A program made the translations under genes and the position numbers. From Euglena gracilis (lineage: Eukaryota; Euglenozoa; Euglenophyceae; Euglenales; Euglenaceae), in NCBI GenBank assembly GCA_900893395.1, contig CAAHFI011732997.1, positions 1 to 33,451 of the forward strand: 33,451 bases of DNA. Direction: 5' to 3'. Numbering within the stretch: the stretch's first letter is position 1; every line of letters starts with the position of its first letter. This document shows, piece by piece, positions 24,064-33,451 of this stretch. The notes below the pieces were generated by a model, which worked only from the letters and a program-made list of their open reading frames with translations, was not told the DNA's origin and searched no databases.

Positions 24064-27000
24064 GTGTCTAGGGGTGTGAAATACATGCAGCCGGAAGATT
24101 TGGAGGGGTCAATCCGGGTGAATCGGGTGCCTGGGACCCTATGGAACTGGGGTCAGCGGGGGCCCGGGTAACAAGGAACCTGGCTTGAGGTCCAGAACCG
24201 GGTATAACCAGGAAACCGATTGGCACCTCAGTCGAGCTGAAGGAGGCAGATTTCACCCGGATTCACCCGGAACGCGTGTCTAGGGGTGTGAAATACATGC
24301 AGCCGGAAGATTTGGAGGGGTCAATCCGGGTGAATCGGGTGCCTGGGACCCTATGGAACTGGGGTCAGCGGGGGCCCGGGTAACAAGGAACCTGGCTTGA
24401 GGTCCAGAACCGGGTATAACCAGGAAACCGATTGGCACCTCAGTCGAGCTGAAGGAGGCAGATTTCACCCGGATTCACCCGGAACGGTGTCTAGGGGTGT
24501 GAAATACATGCAGCCGGAAGATTTGGAGGGGTCAATCCGGGTGAATCGGGTGCCTGGGACCCTATGGAACTGGGGTCAGCGGGGCCCGGGTAACAAGGAA
24601 CCTGGCTTGAGGTCCAGAACCGGGTATAACCAGGAAACCGATTGGCACCTCAGTCGAGCTGAAGGAGGCAGATTTCACCCGGATTCACCCGGAACGCGTG
24701 TCTAGGGGTGTGAAATACATGCAGCCGGAAGATTTGGAGGGGTCAATCCGGGTGAATCGGGTGCCTGGGACCCTATGGAACTGGGGTCAGCGGGGGCCCG
24801 GGTAACAAGGAACCTGGCTTGAGGTCCAGAACCGGGGTATAACCAGGAAACCGATTGGCACCTCAGTCGAGCTGAAGGAGGCAGATTTCACCCGGATTCA
24901 CCCGGAACGCGTGTCTAGGGGTGTGAAATACATGCAGCCGGAAGATTTGGAGGGGTCAATCCGGGTGAATCGGGTGCCTGGGACCCTATGGAACTGGGGT
25001 CAGCGGGGGCCCGGGTAACAAGGAACCTGGCTTGAGGTCCAGAACCGGGGTATAACCAGGAAACCGATTGGCACCTCAGTCGAGCTGAAGGAGGCAGATT
25101 TCACCCGGATTCACCCGGAACGCGTGTCTAGGGGTGTGAAATACATGCAGCCGGAAGATTTGGAGGGGTCAATCCGGGTGAATCGGGTGCCTGGGACCCT
25201 ATGGAACTGGGGTCAGCGGGGGCCCGGGTAACAAGGAACCTGGCTTGAGGTCCAGAACCGGGGTATAACCAGGAAACCGATTGGCACCTCAGTCGAGCTG
25301 AAGGAGGCAGATTTCACCCGGATTCACCCGGAACGCGTGTCTAGGGGTGTGAAATACATGCAGCCGGAAGATTTGGAGGGGTCAATCCGGGTGAATCGGG
25401 TGCCTGGGACCCTATGGAACTGGGGTCAGCGGGGGCCCGGGTAACAAGGAACCTGGCTTGAGGTCCAGAACCGGGTATAACCAGGAAACCGATTGGCACC
25501 TCAGTCGAGCTGAAGGAGGCAGATTTCACCCGGATTCACCCGGAGCGTGTCTAGGGGTGTGAAATACATGCAGCCGGAAGATTTGGAGGGGTCAATCCGG
25601 GTGAATCGGGTGCCTGGGACCCTATGGAACTGGGGTCAGCGGGGGCCCGGGTAACAAGGAACCTGGCTTGAGGTCCAGAACCGGGGTATAACCAGGAAAC
25701 CGATTGGCACCTCAGTCGAGCTGAAGGAGGCAGATTTCACCCGGATTCACCCGGAACGCGTGTCTAGGGTGTGAAATACATGCAGCCGGAAGATTTGGAG
25801 GGGTCAATCCGGGTGAATCGGGTGCCTGGGACCCTATGGAACTGGGGTCAGCGGGGGCCCGGGTAACAAGGAACCTGGCTTGAGGTCCAGAACCGGGGTA
25901 TAACCAGGAAACCGATTGGCACCTCAGTCGAGCTGAAGGAGGCAGATTTCACCCGGATTCACCCGGAACGCGTGTCTAGGGGTGTGAAATACATGCAGCC
26001 GGAAGATTTGGAGGGGTCAATCCGGGTGAATCGGGTGCCTGGGACCCTATGGAACTGGGTCAGCGGGGGCCCGGGTAACAAGGAACCTGGCTTGAGGTCC
26101 AGAACCGGGGTATAACCAGGAAACCGATTGGCACCTCAGTCGAGCTGAAGGAGGCAGATTTCACCCGGATTCACCCGGAACGCGTGTCTAGGGGTGTGAA
26201 ATACATGCAGCCGGAAGATTTGGAGGGGTCAATCCGGGTGAATCGGGTGCCTGGGACCCTATGGAACTGGGGTCAGCGGGGCCCGGGTAACAAGGAACCT
26301 GGCTTGAGGTCCAGAACCGGGGTATAACCAGGAAACCGATTGGCACCTCAGTCGAGCTGAAGGAGGCAGATTTCACCCGGATTCACCCGGAACGCGTGTC
26401 TAGGGGTGTGAAATACATGCAGCCGGAAGATTTGGAGGGGTCAATCCGGGTGAATCGGGTGCCTGGGACCCTATGGAACTGGGGTCAGCGGGGGCCCGGG
26501 TAACAAGGAACCTGGCTTGAGGTCCAGAACCGGGTATAACCAGGAAACCGATTGGCACCTCAGTCGAGCTGAAGGAGGCAGATTTCACCCGGATTCACCC
26601 GGAACGCGTGTCTAGGGGTGTGAAATACATGCAGCCGGAAGATTTGGAGGGGTCAATCCGGGTGAATCGGGTGCCTGGGACCCTATGGAACTGGGGTCAG
26701 CGGGGGCCCGGGTAACAAGGAACCTGGCTTGAGGTCCAGAACCGGGGTATAACCAGGAAACCGATTGGCACCTCAGTCGAGCTGAAGGAGGCAGATTTCA
26801 CCCGGATTCACCCGGAACGCGTGTCTAGGGGGTGAAATACATGCAGCCGGAAGATTTGGAGGGGTCAATCCGGGTGAATCGGGTGCCTGGGACCCTATGG
26901 AACTGGGGTCAGCGGGGGCCCGGGTAACAAGGAACCTGGCTTGAGGTCCAGAACCGGGTATAACCAGGAAACCGATTGGCACCTCAGTCGAGCTGAAGGA

Positions 27001-27242
27001 GGCAGATTTCACCCGGATTCACCCGGAACGCGTGTCTAGGGGTGTGAAATACATGCAGCCGGAAGATTTGGAGGGGTCAATCCGGGTGAATCGGGTGCCT
27101 GGGACCCTATGGAACTGGGGTCAGCGGGGGCCCGGGTAACAAGGAACCTGGCTTGAGGTCCAGAACCGGGTATAACCAGGAAACCGATTGGCACCTCAGT
27201 CGAGCTGAAGGAGGCAGATTTCACCCGGATTCACCCGGAACG
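24064..27242. repeat. Near-consensus segment right of the damaged stretch
   Basis: Fifteen units of mostly 211-213 bp with the ACGCGT junction in most. Units at 24698, 24911 and 25124 are full 213-bp copies like the core. Small variants are scattered: GGAGCGTG at about 25543, CTAGGGTGTG at about 25765, AACTGGGTC at about 26053, four-G at 26184 and GTGTCTAGGGGGTG at 26821. No other feature is seen. Confidence 0.88.
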
Positions 27243-30200
27243 GTGTCTAGGGGTGTGAAATACATGCAGCCGGAAGATTTGGAGGGGTCAATCCGGGTGA
27301 ATCGGGTGCCTGGGACCCTATGGAACTGGGGTCAGCGGGGCCCGGGTAACAAGGAACCTGGCTTGAGGTCCAGAACCGGGTATAACCAGGAAACCGATTG
27401 GCACCTCAGTCGAGCTGAAGGAGGCAGATTTCACCCGGATTCACCCGGAACGGTGTCTAGGGGTGTGAAATACATGCAGCCGGAAGATTTGGAGGGGTCA
27501 ATCCGGGTGAATCGGGTGCCTGGGACCCTATGGAACTGGGGTCAGCGGGGGCCCGGGTAACAAGGAACCTGGCTTGAGGTCCAGAACCGGGTATAACCAG
27601 GAAACCGATTGGCACCTCAGTCGAGCTGAAGGAGGCAGATTTCACCCGGATTCACCCGGAACGTGTCTAGGGGTGTGAAATACATGCAGCCGGAAGATTT
27701 GGAGGGGTCAATCCGGGTGAATCGGGTGCCTGGGACCCTATGGAACTGGGGTCAGCGGGGCCCGGGTAACAAGGAACCTGGCTTGAGGTCCAGAACCGGG
27801 GTAAACCAGGAAACCGATTGGCACCTCAGTCGAGCTGAAGGAGGCAGATTTCACCCGGATTCACCCGGAACGTGTCTAGGGGTGTGAAATACATGCAGCC
27901 GGAAGATTTGGAGGGGTCAATCCGGGTGAATCGGGTGCCTGGGACCCTATGGAACTGGGGTCAGCGGGGCCCGGGTAACAAGGAACCTGGCTTGAGGTCC
28001 AGAACCGGGTATAACCAGGAAACCGATTGGCACCTCAGTCGAGCTGAAGGAGGCAGATTTCACCCGGATTCACCCGGAACGGTGTCTAGGGGTGTGAAAT
28101 ACATGCAGCCGGAAGATTTGGAGGGGTCAATCCGGGTGAATCGGGTGCCTGGGACCCTATGGAACTGGGGTCAGCGGGGGCCCGGGTAACAAGGAACCTG
28201 GCTTGAGGTCCAGAACCGGGTATAACCAGGAAACCGATTGGCACCTCAGTCGAGCTGAAGGAGGCAGATTTCACCCGGATTCACCCGGAACGGTGTCTAG
28301 GGGTGTGAAATACATGCAGCCGGAAGATTTGGAGGGGTCAATCCGGGTGAATCGGGTGCCTGGGACCCTATGGAACTGGGGTCAGCGGGGGCCCGGGTAA
28401 CAAGGAACCTGGCTTGAGGTCCAGAACCGGGGTATAACCAGGAAACCGATTGGCACCTCAGTCGAGCTGAAGGAGGCAGATTTCACCCGGATTCACCCGG
28501 AACGGTGTCTAGGGTGTGAAATACATGCAGCCGGAATTTGGAGGGGTCAATCCGGGTGAATCGGGTGCCTGGGACCCTATGGAACTGGGGTCAGCGGGGG
28601 CCCGGGTAACAAGAACCTGGCTTGAGGTCCAGAACCGGGGTATAACCAGGAAACCGATTGGCACCTCAGTCGAGCTGAAGGAGGCAGATTTCACCCGGAT
28701 TCACCCGGAACGGTGTCTAGGGGTGTGAAATACATGCAGCCGGAAGATTTGGAGGGGTCAATCCGGGTGAATCGGGTGCCTGGGACCCTATGGAACTGGG
28801 GTCAGCGGGGGCCCGGGTAACAAGGAACCTGGCTTGAGGTCCAGAACCGGGTATAACCAGGAAACCGATTGGCACCTCAGTCGAGCTGAAGGAGGCAGAT
28901 TTCACCCGGATTCACCCGGAACGGTGTCTAGGGGTGTGAAATACATGCAGCCGGAAGATTTGGAGGGGTCAATCCGGGTGAATCGGGTGCCTGGGACCCT
29001 ATGGAACTGGGGTCAGCGGGGGCCCGGGTAACAAGGAACCTGGCTTGAGGTCCAGAACCGGGTATAACCAGGAAACCGATTGGCACCTCAGTCGAGCTGA
29101 AGGAGGCAGATTTCACCCGGATTCACCCGGAACGCGTGTCTAGGGGTGTGAAATACATGCAGCCGGAAGATTTGGAGGGGTCAATCCGGGTGAATCGGGT
29201 GCCTGGGACCCTATGGAACTGGGGTCAGCGGGGGCCCGGGTAACAAGGAACCTGGCTTGAGGTCCAGAACCGGGTATAACCAGGAAACCGATTGGCACCT
29301 CAGTCGAGCTGAAGGAGGCAGATTTCACCCGGATTCACCCGGAACGGTGTCTAGGGTGTGAAATACATGCAGCCGGAAGATTTGGAGGGGTCAATCCGGG
29401 TGAATCGGGTGCCTGGGACCCTATGGAACTGGGGTCAGCGGGGGCCCGGGTAACAAGGAACCTGGCTTGAGGTCCAGAACCGGGGTATAACCAGGAAACC
29501 GATTGGCACCTCAGTCGAGCTGAAGGAGGCAGATTTCACCCGGATTCACCCGGAACGGTGTCTAGGGGTGTGAAATACATGCAGCCGGAAGATTTGGAGG
29601 GGTCAATCCGGGTGAATCGGGTGCCTGGGACCCTATGGAACTGGGGTCAGCGGGGGCCCGGGTAACAAGGAACCTGGCTTGAGGTCCAGAACCGGGGTAT
29701 AACCAGGAAACCGATTGGCACCTCAGTCGAGCTGAAGGAGGCAGATTTCACCCGGATTCACCCGGAACGGTGTCTAGGGGTGTGAAATACATGCAGCCGG
29801 AAGATTTGGAGGGGTCAATCCGGGTGAATCGGGTGCCTGGGACCCTATGGAACTGGGTCAGCGGGGGCCCGGGTAACAAGGAACCTGGCTTGAGGTCCAG
29901 AACCGGGTATAACCAGGAAACCGATTGGCACCTCAGTCGAGCTGAAGGAGGCAGATTTCACCCGGATTCACCCGGAACGCGTGTCTAGGGGTGTGAAATA
30001 CATGCAGCCGGATTTGGAGGGGTCAATCCGGGTGAATCGGGTGCCTGGGACCCTATGGAACTGGGGTCAGCGGGGGCCCGGGTAACAAGGAACCTGGCTT
30101 GAGGTCCAGAACCGGGTATAACCAGGAAACCGATTGGCACCTCAGTCGAGCTGAAGGAGGCAGATTTCACCCGGATTCACCCGGAACGGTGTCTAGGGTG

Positions 30201-33144
30201 TGAAATACATGCAGCCGGAAGATTTGGAGGGGTCAATCCGGGTGAATCGGGTGCCTGGGACCCTATGGAACTGGGGTCAGCGGGGGCCCGGGTAACAAGG
30301 AACCTGGCTTGAGGTCCAGAACCGGGGTATAACCAGGAAACCGATTGGCACCTCAGTCGAGCTGAAGGAGGCAGATTTCACCCGGATTCACCCGGAACGG
30401 TGTCTAGGGGTGTGAAATACATGCAGCCGGAAGATTTGGAGGGGTCAATCCGGGTGAATCGGGTGCCTGGGACCCTATGGAACTGGGGTCAGCGGGGGCC
30501 CGGTAACAAGGAACCTGGCTTGAGGTCCAGAACCGGGGTATAACCAGGAAACCGATTGGCACCTCAGTCGAGCTGAAGGAGGCAGATTTCACCCGGATTC
30601 ACCCGGAACGGTGTCTAGGGGTGTGAAATACATGCAGCCGGAAGATTTGGAGGGGTCAATCCGGGTGAATCGGGTGCCTGGGACCCTATGGAACTGGGGT
30701 CAGCGGGGGCCCGGGTAACAAGGAACCTGGCTTGAGGTCCAGAACCGGGTATAACCAGGAAACCGATTGGCACCTCAGTCGAGCTGAAGGAGGCAGATTT
30801 CACCCGGATTCACCCGGAACGGTGTCTAGGGGTGTGAAATACATGCAGCCGGAAGATTTGGAGGGGTCAATCCGGGTGAATCGGGTGCCTGGGACCCTAT
30901 GGAACTGGGGTCAGCGGGGGCCCGGGTAACAAAGAACCTGGCTTGAGGTCCAGAACCGGGTATAACCAGGAAACCGATTGGCACCTCAGTCGAGCTGAAG
31001 GAGGCAGATTTCACCCGGATTCACCCGGAACGGTGTCTAGGGGTGTGAAATACATGCAGCCGGAAGATTTGGAGGGGTCAATCCGGTGAATCGGGTGCCT
31101 GGGACCCTATGGAACTGGGGTCAGCGGGGGCCCGGGTAACAAGGAACCTGGCTTGAGGTCCAGAACCGGGGTATAACCAGGAAACCGATTGGCACCTCAG
31201 TCGAGCTGAAGGAGGCAGATTTCACCCGGATTCACCCGGAACGGTGTAGGGGTGTGAAATACATGCAGCCGGAAGATTTGGAGGGGTCAATCCGGGTGAA
31301 TCGGGTGCCTGGGACCCTATGGAACTGGGGTCAGCGGGGGCCCGGGTAACAAGGAACCTGGCTTGAGGTCCAGAACCGGGGTATAACCAGGAAACCGATT
31401 GGCACCTCAGTCGAGCTGAAGGAGGCAGATTTCACCCGGATTCACCCGGAACGCGTGTCTAGGGGTGTGAAATACATGCAGCCGGAAGATTTGGAGGGGT
31501 CAATCCGGGTGAATCGGGTGCCTGGGACCCTATGGAACTGGGGTCAGCGGGGGCCCGGGTAACAAGGAACCTGGCTTGAGGTCCAGAACCGGGTATAACC
31601 AGGAAACCGATTGGCACCTCAGTCGAGCTGAAGGAGGCAGATTTCACCCGGATTCACCCGGAACGTGTCTAGGGGTGTGAAATACATGCAGCCGGAAGAT
31701 TTGGAGGGTCAATCCGGGTGAATCGGGTGCCTGGGACCCTATGGAACTGGGGTCAGCGGGGGCCCGGGTAACAAGGAACCTGGCTTGAGGTCCAGAACCG
31801 GGTATAACCAGGAAACCGATTGGCACCTCAGTCGAGCTGAAGGAGGCAGATTTCACCCGGATTCACCCGGAACGCGTGTCTAGGGTGTGAAATACATGCA
31901 GCCGGAAGATTTGGAGGGGTCAATCCGGGTGAATCGGGTGCCTGGGACCCTATGGAACTGGGGTCAGCGGGGGCCCGGGTAACAAGGAACCTGGCTTGAG
32001 GTCCAGAACCGGGATAACCAGGAAACCGATTGGCACCTCAGTCGAGCTGAAGGAGGCAGATTTCACCCGGATTCACCCGGAACGCGTGTCTAGGGGTGTG
32101 AAATACATGCAGCCGGAAGATTTGGAGGGGTCAATCCGGGTGAATCGGGTGCCTGGGACCCTATGGAACTGGGGTCAGCGGGGCCCGGGTAACAAGGAAC
32201 CTGGCTTGAGGTCCAGAACCGGGGTATAACCAGGAAACCGATTGGCACCTCAGTCGAGCTGAAGGAGGCAGATTTCACCCGGATTCACCCGGAACGGGTG
32301 TCTAGGGTGTGAAATACATGCAGCCGGAAGATTTGGAGGGGTCAATCCGGGTGAATCGGGTGCCTGGGACCCTATGGAACTGGGGTCAGCGGGGCCCGGG
32401 TAACAAGGAACCTGGCTTGAGGTCCAGAACCGGGTATAACCAGGAAACCGATTGGCACCTCAGTCGAGCTGAAGGAGGCAGATTTCACCCGGATTCACCC
32501 GGAACGCGTGTCTAGGGGTGTGAAATACATGCAGCCGGAAGATTTGGAGGGGTCAATCCGGGTGAATCGGGTGCCTGGGACCCTATGGAACTGGGGTCAG
32601 CGGGGGCCCGGGTAACAAGGAACCTGGCTTGAGGTCCAGAACCGGGTATAACCAGGAAACCGATTGGCACCTCAGTCGAGCTGAAGGAGGCAGATTTCAC
32701 CCGGATTCACCCGGAACGCGTGTCTAGGGGTGTGAAATACATGCAGCCGGAAGATTTGGAGGGGTCAATCCGGGTGAATCGGGTGCCTGGGACCCTATGG
32801 AACTGGGGTCAGCGGGGGCCCGGGTAACAAGGAACCTGGCTTGAGGTCCAGAACCGGGGTATAACCAGGAAACCGATTGGCACCTCAGTCGAGCTGAAGG
32901 AGGCAGATTTCACCCGGATTCACCCGGAACGGTGTCTAGGGGTGTGAAATACATGCAGCCGGAAGATTTGGAGGGGTCAATCCGGGTGAATCGGGTGCCT
33001 GGGACCCTATGGAACTGGGGTCAGCGGGGGCCCGGGTAACAAGGAACCTGGCTTGAGGTCCAGAACCGGGGTATAACCAGGAAACCGATTGGCACCTCAG
33101 TCGAGCTGAAGGAGGCAGATTTCACCCGGATTCACCCGGAACGC
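27243..33144. repeat. Right segment: mixed unit classes with scattered small indels
   Basis: About 28 units, mostly 207-213 bp. Junctions vary between GGTG, GTG, GGGTG and ACGCGT from one unit to the next, and CTAGGGTGTG replaces CTAGGGGTGTG in several (28505, 29347, 30189, 31876, 32298). Isolated losses occur outside G-runs: CCGGAATTTGG near 28533, CCGGATTTGG near 30008, GGTGTAGG near 31244. Core-like 212-213-bp copies are interspersed. The segment is more diverse than the core, as expected towards the flank of a satellite array or in less well supported assembly. Confidence 0.87.
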
Positions 33145-33451
33145 GTGTCTAGGGGTGTGAAATACATGCAGCCGGAATTTGGAGGGGTCAATCCGGAATC
33201 GGTGCCTGGGACCTATGGAACTGGGTCAGCGGGGGCCCGGTAACAAAGGAACCTGGCTTGAGGTCCAGAACCGGGTATAACCAGGAAACCGATTGGCACC
33301 TCAGTCGAGCTGAAGGAGGCAGATTCACGGATTCACCCGGAAGGGTGTCTAGGGTGTGAAATACATGCACCGGAAGATTGGAGGTCAAATCCGGAATCGG
33401 TGCCTGGGACCCTATGGAACTGGGTCAGCGGGGCCCGGGTAACAAAGGAAC
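33145..33451. repeat. Eroded right edge: one degenerate unit plus a partial unit
   Basis: The final unit (33145-33344, 200 bp) and the partial copy after it carry many small losses in about 300 bp: CCGGAATTTGG, ATCCGGAATCGGTGCC, GGGACCTATGG, AACTGGGTCAGC, CCCGGTAAC, AGATTCACGG, GGAAGGGTGTC, TGCACCGG and AGATTGGAGG. The last two copies share ATCCGGAATCGGTGCC and AACAAAGGAAC, so part of the divergence is common to both. Loss of GGG runs removes the G-quadruplex motif and the right hairpin arm here. This may be the true flank of the array or a poorly supported contig end. Confidence 0.85.

Larger units (their letters stand above)
1..33451. repeat. Tandem satellite array, 213-bp unit, about 157 complete copies
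   Basis: The same unit recurs head to tail across the entire window with no interruption. Unit starts (GTGTCTAGG) fall at 133, 346, 559, 771, 982, 1194 and so on to 33145 and 33345, giving 157 complete units plus partial units at both ends. The basic length is 213 bp; shorter units (mostly 207-212 bp, one of 188 bp) differ by small deletions, mainly in G-runs. Substitutions are very rare. There is no unique sequence, target-site duplication, terminal repeat or coding domain. By general knowledge this is the organisation of satellite or macrosatellite DNA, kept similar by unequal exchange or gene conversion. I do not recognise the family; its chromosomal position and function cannot be read from the sequence. 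Confidence 0.98.

Noticed and set aside
1-33451. CRISPR array
   Set aside because: There are no short repeats with unique spacers; the whole 213-bp unit repeats, and there are no associated genes.
1-33451. Telomeric repeats, ribosomal DNA spacer or transposon-derived satellite
   Set aside because: There are no TTAGGG-type tracts, no rRNA-like sequence, no terminal inverted or long terminal repeats, and no target-site duplications anywhere in the window.

Overview
The whole window is one uninterrupted head-to-tail tandem array of a G-rich, CpG-rich satellite with a 213-bp unit. Taking the recurring GTGTCTAGG as the unit start, I count a 132-bp partial unit at 1-132, 157 consecutive units from 133 to 33344 (mean about 211.5 bp) and a 107-bp partial unit at 33345-33451. 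All units lie in the same orientation. I found no protein gene, RNA gene, transposon, CRISPR array or unique-sequence island, and neither end of the array is reached unless the decayed right end is one. Long satellite arrays of this kind indicate a eukaryotic genome (centromeric, pericentromeric, subtelomeric, sex-chromosome or similar heterochromatin, or a macrosatellite). I do not recognise the family and cannot name the organism.

A hand count of the 213-bp unit gives 76 G and 49 C (about 59% GC), strong G over C skew on the + strand, and 12 CpG per unit (observed/expected about 0.7). Each unit holds a two-copy 10-bp direct repeat (TTCACCCGGA), an inverted copy of it 53 nt further on (potential hairpin or cruciform), a canonical four-run G-quadruplex motif that shares bases with the second hairpin arm, and a GC palindrome cluster (GGGCCCGGG). 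Most units in the left half also carry ACGCGT at the unit junction.

Layout: 1-2680, mostly 213/212-bp units with a few single-base variants; 2681-14390, 55 units, 50 of them exactly 213 bp and apparently identical, the other five 1 bp short at one G-run; 14391-17361, the same family with more frequent 1-bp variants; 17362-22841, a distinct block of 208-213-bp units with loss of ACGCGT, AAGAACC/AAAGAACC variants and a locally spread CpG-to-CpA change; 22842-24063, six units with clustered multi-base deletions (188-210 bp); 24064-27242, return to near-consensus units; 27243-33144, mixed short units with scattered small indels; 33145-33451, a strongly eroded edge.

The many short reading frames that can be drawn through the array are the same few frames of the repeat seen again and again, opened or closed by 1-bp G-run changes and mostly starting at GTG or TTG. 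I treat none as a gene. The points worth a second look are the G-quadruplex/hairpin overlap repeated about 157 times, the near-perfect 11.7-kb homogenised core, the local variant blocks, and the question of how much of the G-run length variation is biology and how much is sequencing or assembly error.
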